A stretch of DNA of 64,000 nt, from NCBI GenBank assembly GCA_038238015.1, contig JBBRYA010000013.1, positions 4,016 through 68,015 on the forward strand, written 5' to 3'. The position numbers and the translations under genes are program-made. The notes beneath the pieces were generated by a model that made no database searches, was not told the DNA's origin, and saw only the letters and a list, made by a program, of their open reading frames with translations. Shown here piece by piece: positions 15,026 through 24,614 of the stretch; position 1 is the stretch's first letter; every line of letters begins with the position of its first letter. The stretch comes from DASQFQ01 sp038238015. GTDB taxonomy: Bacteria > Actinomycetota > Thermoleophilia > Solirubrobacterales > Solirubrobacteraceae.

Positions 15026-16087
15026 GTGCGGGTCCTAACCGTCGTCGGAAACCGCCCGCAGTTCGTGAAGGCCGCGGCGGTCTCGCACCGCCTCCGGGAC
15101 GTCGCGGAGGAGGTCCTGGTCCACACGGGCCAGCACTACGACGAGGAGCTCTCAGCGGTGTTCTTCGACGAGCTGGGGCTGCCGGCGCCCGAGCACCAGC
15201 TCGAGCTCGGCGGCGGCTCGAACGCGGCGCAGACGGCGCGGATGCTCGGGGCGCTCGACGGTCTGCTGGCCGCAGAGCAGCCGGACCTGATGCTCGTCTA
15301 CGGCGACACGAACTCGACGCTCGCCGGTGCGCTCGCCGGGGCCCAGGCCGGTGTGGCGGTCGCGCACGTCGAGGCCGGGATGCGCTCCTTCGACCGCTCG
15401 ATGCCCGAGGAGCTCAACCGCGTGCTCGCCGATCACGCCGCCTCGCTGCTGCTGTGCTCCTCCGAGCGGGCGGCCGGGAACCTGCGATCCGAGCGCGTGG
15501 CCGGGAGGATCGAGGTCGTCGGCGACGTGATGGTCGACGTCGCGCTGCTGCTCGGCCCGCGGGCGGCGGCCCGGACCGAGGTGCTCGACGAGCACGGCGT
15601 GAGCGCGGGCGAGTTCCTGCTCGTGACCGCGCACCGCGCGGGCAACGTGGACGATCGCGCGCGTCTGGAGGCGCTCGTCGCGCTGCTGGAGGCGCTGCCC
15701 GGCCCGGTGCTGCTCCCGCTGCACCCGCGCACTCGCGCGCGCCTGGAGGCCGCGGGGCTCCTCGAGCGCCTCTCCGGCGCCGTCACGCTCACCGCTCCGC
15801 TCGGCTACCTCGAGTTCACCGCCCTGCTGCACCACGCGCGCGCGGTGCTGACCGACTCGGGCGGCGTGCAGAAGGAGGCTTACCTGGCGGCGACGCCATG
15901 CGTGACGCTGCGCTCGACGACCGAGTGGACGGAGACCGTCGACGCCGGGTGGAACGTCCTCGTCGACCTCGACGCGCACGGCGCCCTCGCCGCGCTGGAG
16001 CGGCGCCCGCCGGACGAGCGCCCAGAGCTCTACGGGGACGGCCGCGCGGGCGAGCGCGTCGTGGCGGCCCTTAGGATGCCCGCGTGA
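15026..16087 (+). CDS. UDP-N-acetylglucosamine 2-epimerase family (WecB/WbpI-like)
   Basis: A 353-residue non-hydrolysing 2-epimerase, which inverts C2 of a UDP-2-acetamido sugar. Motifs include VVGNRPQFVKAAAV at the N-terminus, HTGQHYDEELS, VYGDTNSTLAGA, HVEAGMRSFDRSMPEE, TAHRAGNVD and TDSGGVQKEA. GTG 15026 is chosen because it places the family's N-terminal strand right at the start; upstream in-frame residues look non-coding. It overlaps the next gene by 4 bp and leads a three-gene set with an oxidoreductase and an acyltransferase, which suggests a diacetamido mannuronate-type precursor rather than simple ManNAc. Confidence 0.85.
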   Translation: MRVLTVVGNRPQFVKAAAVSHRLRDVAEEVLVHTGQHYDEELSAVFFDELGLPAPEHQLELGGGSNAAQTARMLGALDGLLAAEQPDLMLVYGDTNSTLAGALAGAQAGVAVAHVEAGMRSFDRSMPEELNRVLADHAASLLLCSSERAAGNLRSERVAGRIEVVGDVMVDVALLLGPRAAARTEVLDEHGVSAGEFLLVTAHRAGNVDDRARLEALVALLEALPGPVLLPLHPRTRARLEAAGLLERLSGAVTLTAPLGYLEFTALLHHARAVLTDSGGVQKEAYLAATPCVTLRSTTEWTETVDAGWNVLVDLDAHGALAALERRPPDERPELYGDGRAGERVVAALRMPA

Positions 16088-17100
16088 GCGCTGCGCAGAC
16101 GGTCCGGGTCGGCGTCGCCGGGCTCGGCTACTGGGGACCGAACCTCGCGCGCAACTTCGCCGCGCTCCCCGGCTGCGAGCTGGCCTGGTGCTGCGACGCC
16201 TCCGCGGAGGCACGCGAGCGCGTCGCCGCGAGCTTCCCCGGGGCGCGGCTCACCGGCGAGCTCGAGGACCTGCTCGGCGACCCGTCGCTCGACGCCGTCG
16301 TGCTCGCGACGCCCGTCCCCACCCACGGCCCGCTCGCCGAGCGGGTCCTACGCGCGGGCAAGCACTGCTTCGTCGAGAAGCCGCTGGCGCAGTCGGTCGC
16401 CGACGCCGAGCGCGCGGTGGCCGCCGCCGCGGAGACCGGGAGGCTGCTGATGGTCGGCCACCTGCTCGAGTACCACCCCGGCGTGGCCAAGCTCAAGGAG
16501 ATCGCCGAGTCGGGCGACCTCGGCGACATCCACTACATCTACTCGCACCGGCTGAACCTCGGCAAGCTGCGCGAGGACGAGAACGCGCTGTGGTCGCTCG
16601 GGGCCCACGACGTCTCCGTGCTGCTGCACCTGCTCGACGAGGAGCCCGACGAGGTCGACGCCCGCGGCCAGTCCTACATGCGCTCGGGCATCGAGGATGT
16701 CGTCTTCGGCTTCCTGCGCTTCCCCTCCGGGCGCGCCGCGCACCTGCACCTGTCGTGGCTCGATCCGCACAAGGCGCGGCGCTTCACGGTCGTCGGCTCG
16801 CGGAAGATGGCGACCTTCGACGACATGGAGCTCGAGCGCAAGGTCACCGTCTACGACAAGGGCTTCGACGAGGACGCCCGCTCCTACGGCGAGTACATCA
16901 CGCGCTCAGGGGACATCTGGAGCCCGCGGATCGCCAACCGCGAGCCGCTGCGCATCGAGTGCGAGCACTTCGTCCAGTGCATCCGCTCCGAGCGCGCGCC
17001 GCTGTCGGACGGCGAGAGCGGGCTGCGCGTCGTGCGCGTGCTCGAGGCGCTGCAGGCGCGACTGGACGCCACCCGCCGGGAGCAGCGTGCAGCCCTCTGA
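16084..17100 (+). CDS. Gfo/Idh/MocA-family NAD-dependent sugar dehydrogenase (WlbA/WbpB-like)
   Basis: A 338-residue oxidoreductase beginning with the Rossmann loop GVAGLGYWGPNLARNF. EKPLAQS carries the conserved catalytic lysine of the EKP motif. GHLLEYHP and LGAHDVSVLLHLLDEEP match the subgroup that oxidises C3 of UDP-N-acetyl-hexosaminuronates. It starts with GTG inside the epimerase stop (4-bp overlap), and the acetyltransferase starts within its own 3' end. I infer the step UDP-GlcNAc(A) to the 3-keto sugar. The matching DegT-type aminotransferase is not in this cluster. Confidence 0.82.
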   Translation: MSAAQTVRVGVAGLGYWGPNLARNFAALPGCELAWCCDASAEARERVAASFPGARLTGELEDLLGDPSLDAVVLATPVPTHGPLAERVLRAGKHCFVEKPLAQSVADAERAVAAAAETGRLLMVGHLLEYHPGVAKLKEIAESGDLGDIHYIYSHRLNLGKLREDENALWSLGAHDVSVLLHLLDEEPDEVDARGQSYMRSGIEDVVFGFLRFPSGRAAHLHLSWLDPHKARRFTVVGSRKMATFDDMELERKVTVYDKGFDEDARSYGEYITRSGDIWSPRIANREPLRIECEHFVQCIRSERAPLSDGESGLRVVRVLEALQARLDATRREQRAAL

Positions 17101-17794
17101 CCTTGCCCCCGGGCTCGTCCTCGGGGAAGGCGTCCGGCTCGGCGCGGGCGTCTGGCTCGGCGCCCACGTCGTCATCTATCCCGGGACCGTGGTCGGCGAC
17201 GGCTGCGAGATCCAGGACGGGGCCGTGCTCGGCAAGCCCCCGCGGCTGGCAGCGCACTCCACCGCATCACGCGAGGCGCCGGCGCCGCTCGCGCTGGGCG
17301 ACGGCGCCGTGGTCTGCAGCGGGGCGATCGTCTTCGCGGGTGCTGAGCTCGCCGAGGGTTCGATCGTCGGAGACCAGGCGTTCGTCCGCGAGCGCGCGCG
17401 GATCGGGCCGGGCAGCGTCGTCGGCCGCGGGTCGGCCGTCGACAACGACGTGCTCGTGGGAGCGCGCGTGCGTGTGCAGACTGGCGTCTACCTGACCGCC
17501 TTCTCGGTGATCGAGGACGACGTCTTCGTCGGCCCGGGGGTCACGACCACCAACGACTCGACGATGGCGCGCCACGGCGAGGACTTCGCGCTGCGCGGGG
17601 CGACGCTCCGGCGCGCGTGCCGGATCGGCGGCGGCGCGGTGCTCTGCCCGGGGGTCGAGATCGGCGAGGAGGCATTCGTGGCCGCGGGCGCGGTCGTGGC
17701 GGCGAGCGTGCCCGCCCGCGCGGTGGTCATGGGCGTGCCTGCGCGGGTGGTGCGCGAGGTCGGCGAGGACGACCTGCTTGAGCGCTGGCGCTGA
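17087..17794 (+). CDS. Left-handed β-helix acyltransferase (WlbB/WbpD-like)
   Basis: A 235-residue protein made of hexapeptide repeats (for example GEGVRLGAGVWLGAHV, then VIEDDVFVGPGV, CPGVEIGEEAF). It ends in the acetyltransferase signature GVPARVVREVG. TTNDSTMARHGE lies in the insertion loop that holds the catalytic residues in UDP-3-amino sugar N-acetyltransferases. It starts at GTG 17087 inside the dehydrogenase gene (14-bp overlap). With its neighbours it should acetylate the 3-amino group of a UDP-2-acetamido-3-amino sugar for a surface polysaccharide. A 7-bp hairpin (17785-17802) overlaps the stop. Confidence 0.8.
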   Translation: MQPSDLAPGLVLGEGVRLGAGVWLGAHVVIYPGTVVGDGCEIQDGAVLGKPPRLAAHSTASREAPAPLALGDGAVVCSGAIVFAGAELAEGSIVGDQAFVRERARIGPGSVVGRGSAVDNDVLVGARVRVQTGVYLTAFSVIEDDVFVGPGVTTTNDSTMARHGEDFALRGATLRRACRIGGGAVLCPGVEIGEEAFVAAGAVVAASVPARAVVMGVPARVVREVGEDDLLERWR

Positions 17795-17821
17795 CGCGCC
17801 AGGCCGGGATAGAGTCGCCGC

Positions 17822-18496
17822 ATGAGCGATCAATCCGGCGGCTTCACCTCAGGCGACCCACTCGGCGGAGTGTCCCCCGCGCCCCAGCGCGACCCGTCGG
17901 GCCTCCCCGGCGTGCCGCGCGAGCCCGAGGTTCCGGCGAGCGGCTACACGACCCCGCCGCCTCCAGGCGCCGGCGGCATGGCGCCGGCGTTCCAGGCCGG
18001 CCAGCCCGCCGCATACGGCCAGCACCTGCTGGCCAGCTGGGGCAGCCGCGTGGGCGCGCAGCTGATCGACGGCCTGATCATCGGTGTGGGTGCGCTGATC
18101 CTGTTCGTCCCGATCGGCGCCGCGGCCGGCGTCGGCTTCGCCAACAACTCCAACACCGGGGTGGGCGCGCTGGTCGTGGGCGCAATCCTGTGGGTGCTCT
18201 GCGTGACCCTGATCGCGCTGCTCTACGCGCCGGCGATGATGGCGCGGACCAACGGCAAGACGCTCGGGCGCATGGCCACGAACATCCGCGTGGTGCGCAC
18301 CTCGGGCGAGCCGATCACCTTCGGGTTCGCGATGCTGCGCGAGGTCGCCGTCAAGGCGCTCGCGTTCGGGATCGCCGGGACGGTGACCGGCGGGCTCGCC
18401 AACCTCGCCGACGTCCTGTGGCCGCTGTGGGATGAGGAGAACCGTGCGCTGCACGACTTCGTCGTCAACACGCGGACGGTCAAGGACCAGGGCTGA
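17822..18496 (+). CDS. RDD-family membrane protein
   Basis: A 224-residue protein with a disordered Pro/Gly-rich first 65 residues, then an RDD domain. SWGSRVGAQLIDGLIIGVGALI is the first membrane helix with the Arg and Asp that name the family; a second helix and TNGKTLGRMATNIRVVR follow, and the end is WDEENRALHDFVVNTRTV. RDD proteins are small membrane proteins of poorly known role; some act in ion transport. It is convergent with purA, with only 3 bp between the stops. Confidence 0.85.
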   Translation: MSDQSGGFTSGDPLGGVSPAPQRDPSGLPGVPREPEVPASGYTTPPPPGAGGMAPAFQAGQPAAYGQHLLASWGSRVGAQLIDGLIIGVGALILFVPIGAAAGVGFANNSNTGVGALVVGAILWVLCVTLIALLYAPAMMARTNGKTLGRMATNIRVVRTSGEPITFGFAMLREVAVKALAFGIAGTVTGGLANLADVLWPLWDEENRALHDFVVNTRTVKDQG

Positions 18497-18499
18497 GCG

Positions 18500-19819
<1,320 letters not shown>

Positions 19820-19829
19820 GCGAGCCAGT

Positions 19830-20582
19830 CTACGAAGCGGCGTACGGGCGCACGCGCGGCGCGCCGTAGGGGAGCGGCTCGTCGTCGGCCGGCAGCTCGT
19901 AGTCGGCCTCGATGCGATGGTCGGTGCCGAACAGGGGCAGCGGGTCGCCGCACATCTCCACCAGCCGGGAGACGGTCCGGTCGCCGATCTGCTCGCGCAG
20001 CTCCTCGACGTTGAGGTTGGTGGTGATCACGACCGACCGGCGGTCCTCATAGCGGGTGTTGACGATCGTGTAGAGCTGCTCGAGCACCCACGGCGAGGTC
20101 TGCTCCGCTCCCACGTCGTCGATGTGCAGCAGCTCGACCGCGGCGAGCCGGTCCAGGAGCTCTGACAGCGACGCCTCGGACTCGTCGTTGAAGGTCTCGC
20201 GCAGCAGGCCGAGCAGGCGCGGCAGCGAGTAGATGGCGACCGAGTGCCCGGTGCGCAGCGCCTCGGCCGACACGAGCATGGCGAGCGTGGTCTTGCCCGT
20301 GCCGACGTCGCCGCGGAACCAGATGCCGCGGCCCTCGGCGAGCTGGGCGTCCAGCGTGTCGACGTGGCGCCTGACCGCGCGGACCACGTTGGGCTCCATG
20401 TGCGTGACCGGCGCGCGGTCGAAGGACACCCCTTGGTAGCGGCGCGGGATCACGCCCGCGAGCTTGCGCGCCTTGCGGCGGGCGATCCTTCGCGGCCGGC
20501 AGGAGCAGTCGGTCGCGCGGCGGCTGGCCTCGTCGTAGAGGAAGCCGGAGCCGTCGCAGCGCTTGTCGGGGCACCCGGTCAC
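19830..20582 (-). CDS. DnaC/DnaI-like ATPase (probable helicase loader)
   Basis: A 250-residue protein with a Cys-rich N-terminus (Cys4, Cys9, then CSC near residue 27), probably a small zinc site. An AAA+ core follows: Walker A GDVGTGKTTLAM, Walker B ELLHIDDVG, sensor 1 VVITTNLN and an arginine-finger region DRTVSRLVEM. This is the layout of DnaC/DnaI loaders that place DnaB on DNA, and the gene follows dnaB after 10 bp. IstB transposase helpers share the fold but no transposase is nearby. The location strongly favours the replication role. Confidence 0.82.
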   Translation of the reverse strand: MTGCPDKRCDGSGFLYDEASRRATDCSCRPRRIARRKARKLAGVIPRRYQGVSFDRAPVTHMEPNVVRAVRRHVDTLDAQLAEGRGIWFRGDVGTGKTTLAMLVSAEALRTGHSVAIYSLPRLLGLLRETFNDESEASLSELLDRLAAVELLHIDDVGAEQTSPWVLEQLYTIVNTRYEDRRSVVITTNLNVEELREQIGDRTVSRLVEMCGDPLPLFGTDHRIEADYELPADDEPLPYGAPRVRPYAAS

Positions 20583-20592
20583 GTGGAGACCG

Positions 20593-21954
20593 CTAGTACC
20601 GCTCGTCGCCGACGTAGGACATGAAGCGCGGGTACTCGCCCTGGAAGGTCAGCTTGATCGTCCCCAGGCCGCCGTTGCGGTGCTTGGCAATCGAGAGCTC
20701 GGCCAGGCCCTCGTCCTCGGAGTCGCCGTCGTAGTACTCGTCGCGGTAGATGAACATGACGAGATCGGCGTCCTGCTCGATCGCGCCGGACTCGCGCAGG
20801 TCGGAGAGCATCGGGCGCTTGTCGGCGCGCTGCTCGACGCCGCGGTTGAGCTGGGAGAGGGCAATGACCGGCACCTCCAGCTCACGCGCGAGCGTCTTGA
20901 GCCCGCGCGAGATCTGCCCGACCTGCTCGGCGCGGTTGTCGCTCGTGCCCGCCGCGCGCATGAGCTGCAGGTAGTCGATGACCACGAGCCCGAGCCCGTC
21001 CGCCTGCTGCTGGGCCAGGCGCCGCACTTTCGCGCGCAGGTCGAGCACCGAGACGTCGGAGGAGTCGTCGACGAACAGGTGGGACTCCGCGAGACGGTTG
21101 GAGGCCGCGAGGATCTTCGCCCAGCGCGCCTGGGGCACCTTGCCCTTGCGCAGGTCGTCGCCCTTGATCGAGGCCTGCGAGGCGATGAAGCGCTGCGCGA
21201 GCTCGCCCTCGGACATCTCCAGCGAGAACAGCGCCACGGCCTTGTCGTCGGTGAGCGCTGCGTGTTCGCAGAAGTTGGCCGCCAGACTTGATTTTCCCAT
21301 CCCCGGCCTTGCCGCGAGGATGACGAGGTTGCCGGGCTGGAAGCCGCCGGTGATGCGGTCGAGGTCCTCGAAGCCCGAGGGGGTGCCGGTGATCGACTGG
21401 CCCTCCGCGGAGAGCTTCTCGAGCTTGTCGAGCTCGGCGAACAGCAGGTCGTGGATCGAGCGGAAGTCCTTGCGGCGGTCGTCATGGGCGACCTCGAGGA
21501 TCGAGCGCTCGGCGAGGTCGACGAGCTCCCGCGGCGGCGCCTCGTGGGAGTGCACGCGCGCCTGGATCTCGTAGGAGGCGTGCAGCAGCCGGCGCAGCAT
21601 CGCGTTTTCGCGCACGATCCGGGCGTACTGGCGGACGTTGCCGACCGCGGGGACCGATCCGGCCAGCAGGTCCACCACCGCGCGGCCGCCGACGCGCTCG
21701 AGCAGGCCGGCCTGCTTGAGGTGCTCCACGAGCGTGAGCGCGTCGACCGGTTCGCCGACCGAGTGCAGGTCGAGCATCGCCTGGTAGATGAGCCCGTGGC
21801 TCTCGCGGTAGAAGTCCTCGGCGCCGAGGCGCTCGTCGATGATCAGCGCGGGGAGCGCGGTGTCCGACAGCAGCACGGCGCCGAGCACCGACTGCTCGGC
21901 CTCCAGGTTCTGCGGCGGGGCGAGGGCCGCTCCGTTGCGCTCGGCGATGCTCAT
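20593..21954 (-). CDS. dnaB: Replicative DNA helicase DnaB
   Basis: A 453-residue hexameric helicase of the replication fork. The N-terminal domain begins with PPQNLEAEQSVLGAVLLSD. The RecA-like domain has Walker A ARPGMGKSSLAAN, the Walker B region LGLVVIDYLQLM, ALSQLNRGVEQR and DLRESGAIEQDADLVMFIYRD. There is no intein. It lies between rplI and the loader-like gene in the conserved actinobacterial order. Confidence 0.97.
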   Translation of the reverse strand: MSIAERNGAALAPPQNLEAEQSVLGAVLLSDTALPALIIDERLGAEDFYRESHGLIYQAMLDLHSVGEPVDALTLVEHLKQAGLLERVGGRAVVDLLAGSVPAVGNVRQYARIVRENAMLRRLLHASYEIQARVHSHEAPPRELVDLAERSILEVAHDDRRKDFRSIHDLLFAELDKLEKLSAEGQSITGTPSGFEDLDRITGGFQPGNLVILAARPGMGKSSLAANFCEHAALTDDKAVALFSLEMSEGELAQRFIASQASIKGDDLRKGKVPQARWAKILAASNRLAESHLFVDDSSDVSVLDLRAKVRRLAQQQADGLGLVVIDYLQLMRAAGTSDNRAEQVGQISRGLKTLARELEVPVIALSQLNRGVEQRADKRPMLSDLRESGAIEQDADLVMFIYRDEYYDGDSEDEGLAELSIAKHRNGGLGTIKLTFQGEYPRFMSYVGDERY

Positions 21955-22001
21955 CGGGCGACCGAGTCTAGGTCGGGGTGCGGCGACGGCCGGGAGCGCC
22001 G

Positions 22002-22016
22002 GCGGGGTTTCCCCGC
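22002..22016 (-). terminator. Weak hairpin between rplI and dnaB
   Basis: A 6-bp GC stem (GCGGGG pairing with CCCCGC) with a 3-nt loop lies about 37 bp after the rplI stop. No T-run follows, so at most it is a partial or factor-dependent terminator, or an mRNA-protecting hairpin. Confidence 0.3.
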
Positions 22017-22052
22017 TTCCTGCGCAGAGTTGTTGCGAAGCGGCGCCGAGCG

Positions 22053-22505
22053 CTACTTCTGCTCGACGACCATCGTCTTGACGGTCGCGAGCACGCCGTC
22101 GGCGACCTCGACGACGACCGCGCGCGTGCCGACCGTCTTGATCGGCTCGTCGAGATGCACCTTGCGCTTGTCGATGCGGATGCCGCGGGCCTCGAGGATC
22201 GCGTCGACGATGTCCTGGCCGGTCACGGAGCCGAACAGGCGGCCGTCGTCGCCGGCCTGGTGGGTGATCGTCAGCACGGTCTTGTTGAGCAACGCGGCGC
22301 TCTCCTGCGCCTTCTCGGTCGCAACGGACAGCGCGCGGTCGGCCACCTCCTGGCGGCGCTGCGCGGCCTGGACCGAGCCCTTGGTCGCGGGCTCGGCGAG
22401 CTTGCGCGGCACCAGGAAGTTGCGCAGATAGCCCTTGGACACCTCGACGACCGCGCCGCGGTCGCCCAGCGTCTCCACGTCCTGCAGGAGGATGGCCTGG
22501 GGCAT
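22053..22505 (-). CDS. rplI: 50S ribosomal protein bL9
   Basis: A 150-residue ribosomal protein that binds 23S rRNA domain V near the L1 stalk. The N-terminal domain is conserved: ILLQDVETLGDRGAVVEVSKGYLRNFLVPRKLA. The long central helix (SVQAAQRRQEVADRA) and the C-terminal domain with LFGSVTGQDI are both present. It follows rpsR by 10 bp in the minus-strand operon. Confidence 0.97.
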   Translation of the reverse strand: MPQAILLQDVETLGDRGAVVEVSKGYLRNFLVPRKLAEPATKGSVQAAQRRQEVADRALSVATEKAQESAALLNKTVLTITHQAGDDGRLFGSVTGQDIVDAILEARGIRIDKRKVHLDEPIKTVGTRAVVVEVADGVLATVKTMVVEQK

Positions 22506-22515
22506 CGGCGGGGGC

Positions 22516-22842
22516 CTACCGGTCGCGGTCGCGGTCGCGATCGCGACCGCCGCCGCGCTCGTCGCGCGACTCACGGGTGTCGCCGACATAGGGCAGCAGG
22601 GCGATCTCGCGGGCGCGCTTGACGGCCGTGGCGATCTGGTTCTGATGGCGCCGGCAGGCGCCGGTGATGCGCCGCGAGCGGATCTTGCCCCGGTCGGAGA
22701 CGAACTTGCGCAGGGTGGCGACGTCTTTGTAGTCGACCTGGTCGACCTTGTCGCGGCAGTACTGGCAGGACTTGCGCCGCCCGCTGCCGGGGCCGCCCTT
22801 CTTGTCACGCCGGCGCGTCGGCCGGCTGCGCTGCTTTGCCAC
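22516..22842 (-). CDS. rpsR: 30S ribosomal protein bS18
   Basis: A 108-residue protein with the bS18 core: CQYCRDKVDQVDYKD, LRKFVSDRGKI, SRRITGACRRHQ and AVKRAREIALLPY. It keeps the CxxC pair and a third Cys, as in zinc-binding forms. The C-terminus has an unusual charged tail with RD repeated four times, encoded by a short GC-rich tandem repeat near 22516-22545. A 316-bp gap containing a MITE-like hairpin separates it from ssb upstream. Confidence 0.96.
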   Translation of the reverse strand: MAKQRSRPTRRRDKKGGPGSGRRKSCQYCRDKVDQVDYKDVATLRKFVSDRGKIRSRRITGACRRHQNQIATAVKRAREIALLPYVGDTRESRDERGGGRDRDRDRDR

Positions 22843-22992
22843 AGAGAAACCTTTCGTGTGCTGCCTGTCCCAGCGCCCGTGGGGCGCACGAAGCCGCGCG
22901 GCTGGCGCGGAGAGCGGACATTGTGACAGACGCGCGGCAGCGGGCGGCGGGGAGCCGCCGTCCGCTGCCGCGCGCGTGGCCTCTCGGAGGGC

Positions 22993-23162
22993 CTAGGAGC
23001 CTGTCGAAAAAGTCCTCGGGGCCGGATGCGGCCCATCCGCGGCCGTGGATCGCCACGCGAATTCTCGCCAATGCCACCGGCATTGCCTTCGAATTTGCGC
23101 GTCGCCCACAGCCACGGCTGAGCCACCCCGGCCGGCGAGGACTTTCCCGACCGACTCCCTAG
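22993..23162. repeat. MITE-like hairpin element between ssb and rpsR
   Basis: A 170-bp unit is bounded by CTAG at 22993-22996 and 23159-23162. Just inside, terminal inverted repeats of about 22 bp match at 18 positions (left CTGTCGAAAAAGTCCTCG, right the inverse with TCGGGAAAGTCCTCG). The interior is also an imperfect inverted repeat centred near the GCCACCGGC at about 23080, so the whole unit could fold as one long hairpin. It has no gene. Its right CTAG contains the ssb stop codon. I infer a small non-autonomous transposable element. Confidence 0.6.
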
Positions 23163-23626
23163 AAGGGGATGTCGTCGTCGGCGGGGCCCGACCCGGCGGT
23201 GGCGCCGGCGGGCTGGAAGTCGCCGGCGTCGACAGGCACGTCCGAGCGCGGCGTGAAGCTGCTCGCGCCGCCCTCGGGAGCGTCGTCGCGGCCGCTGAGG
23301 AACTGGACGGAGTCGGCGACGATCTCCACGCTCTGGCGCTTGCCCGAGCCGTCCTGGGCCTCCCACTCGCGCCATTCCAGGCGGCCGTCGAGCGCGACGG
23401 GGCGGCCCTTGCTCAGGAAGCGGGCGCAGTTCTCGCCCTGGGCCCCCCAAACGGTGACGTCGAAGTAGTTGGGCTTGTCCTCCCAGTCGCCCGACGCTCC
23501 CTTGCGGCGCGTATTGCAGGCGACGCGCAGCTTGCAGACGGACGTGCCGCTCTGCAGCGAGCGCAGCTCAGGATCGCGGGTCAGGTTCCCGGTCAGCACG
23601 ACCCGGTTGATGTTCGTTGCGGCCAC
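23159..23626 (-). CDS. ssb: Single-stranded DNA-binding protein
   Basis: A 155-residue SSB. The OB fold is clear: NRVVLTGNLTRDPELR at the N-terminus, YFDVTVWGAQGENCARFLSKG, then GRLEWREWE. A disordered Gly/Ser/Ala linker leads to the acidic tip DDDIPF that binds replication partners. The stop codon coincides with the CTAG edge of the hairpin element, so the element may have inserted at, or carried in, the last codon. rpsF lies 127 bp upstream on the same strand. Confidence 0.96.
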   Translation of the reverse strand: MAATNINRVVLTGNLTRDPELRSLQSGTSVCKLRVACNTRRKGASGDWEDKPNYFDVTVWGAQGENCARFLSKGRPVALDGRLEWREWEAQDGSGKRQSVEIVADSVQFLSGRDDAPEGGASSFTPRSDVPVDAGDFQPAGATAGSGPADDDIPF

Positions 23627-23753
23627 GGCGTGGCTCCTTTCGAAAAACGGCTCTCGAAGCTCGGTTGCCCGAGTCTAGATCGGGCCCCGGCCGTCATGGC
23701 GGCGGCGCCGCAAGTTGCGGCGAAATCGTCACGAAGCTGTGGCGAAGCGGGGG

Positions 23754-24122
23754 CTACTCGTCGTCGCCGTCGCCCGTGGTGACGGGTGCGACGGCGGTGG
23801 TGGCGAGGTCCGGCGGCTCGGGGGTGCCCGCGCGGAGCTTGATGATGCGGAAGCGCAGGACGCCGTCGGTGATCTTCAGCGTGTGGTTGAGCTGCTCGAG
23901 CAGCGCGCTGGGGCCGTGGAACTGCAGCAGGTGGTAGTCCGCCTCGGCGCGCTTCTGGATCTCGAACGTCGTGGGCCGCGAGCCCCAGTCATGGCGGCCG
24001 ACGAGTTCGCCAGTGGCCTCGATCGCGGCCTGGACGTTGTCCACGATCTGGCCGCGGCGCTCGTCGTCGGCCTGCGGGTCGAGCAGGAGGACGAGGTCGT
24101 AGAGGGAGACGGGGGTCGCCAT
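23754..24122 (-). CDS. rpsF: 30S ribosomal protein bS6
   Basis: A 122-residue ribosomal protein that pairs with bS18 on the 30S platform. YDLVLLLDPQADDERRGQIVDNVQ, WGSRPTTFEIQKRAEADYHLLQF and DGVLRFRIIKL match the family. The C-terminus is an acidic tail ending DGDDE. It is first in the order rpsF-ssb-rpsR-rplI-dnaB and divergent from a hypothetical gene 60 bp away. Confidence 0.95.
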   Translation of the reverse strand: MATPVSLYDLVLLLDPQADDERRGQIVDNVQAAIEATGELVGRHDWGSRPTTFEIQKRAEADYHLLQFHGPSALLEQLNHTLKITDGVLRFRIIKLRAGTPEPPDLATTAVAPVTTGDGDDE

Positions 24123-24182
24123 GCGGCGCTGGATGCTAGCAACGCGGGGGCGAACGCCCGGCCGGCCGGAGCTAGGTACGCC

Positions 24183-24602
24183 ATGGCCGGGAACCTGCTC
24201 CGCCGCGTGCGCTGGGCCAATGTCGCGCGCGCCGCCGCCGCCATCGCGGTGCTCGCGCTGGTGGTGGCCTGGCCGCGCCTAGGCGGCCCCACTGCCCTAC
24301 TGCCCCCGGATTCGCCCAGCCCGCTCGCGACGCCCCCGGCGCCGGTGCGAACGGCCGTTCCGAAGGCTCGGCACCGCCGGCCACACCGCCGCCGCCGCCG
24401 CACGAAGCCCGCCAGGGCTGCGCACCCTCGGCCGAGCGCACCGCGCAGGGTTGCAGTCACGGCCAGCACGGCGCCCGCGCGACCGTCGCGACCTCGCCCG
24501 TCACCGCCCCGCCCGGGGCCGCCGAGCGCACCCCCGCGTCCCGCCGTCGCCGCCCCGCCGCCCGCCGACCCCGCCCGCGCCGAGTTCTCCTTCGAGCGCT
24601 AG
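24183..24602 (+). CDS. Hypothetical membrane-anchored Pro/Arg-rich protein
   Basis: A 139-residue protein of unknown function from ATG 24183. One hydrophobic segment (about residues 12-32) is followed by a low-complexity region dominated by Pro, Ala and Arg, with a stretch of consecutive Arg/His around residue 65-78. The track upstream of 24183 in this frame is antisense to rpsF, so I exclude it. It may be a tail-anchored or cell-wall-spanning protein; codon evidence is weak and it could be spurious. Confidence 0.45.
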   Translation: MAGNLLRRVRWANVARAAAAIAVLALVVAWPRLGGPTALLPPDSPSPLATPPAPVRTAVPKARHRRPHRRRRRTKPARAAHPRPSAPRRVAVTASTAPARPSRPRPSPPRPGPPSAPPRPAVAAPPPADPARAEFSFER

Positions 24603-24614
24603 CGCCTCAGGGCG

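Noticed and set aside
22515..22560. Short GCGGTC tandem repeat as a CRISPR or regulatory array
   Set aside because: It encodes the charged RD tail of bS18 in frame; there are no spacers.
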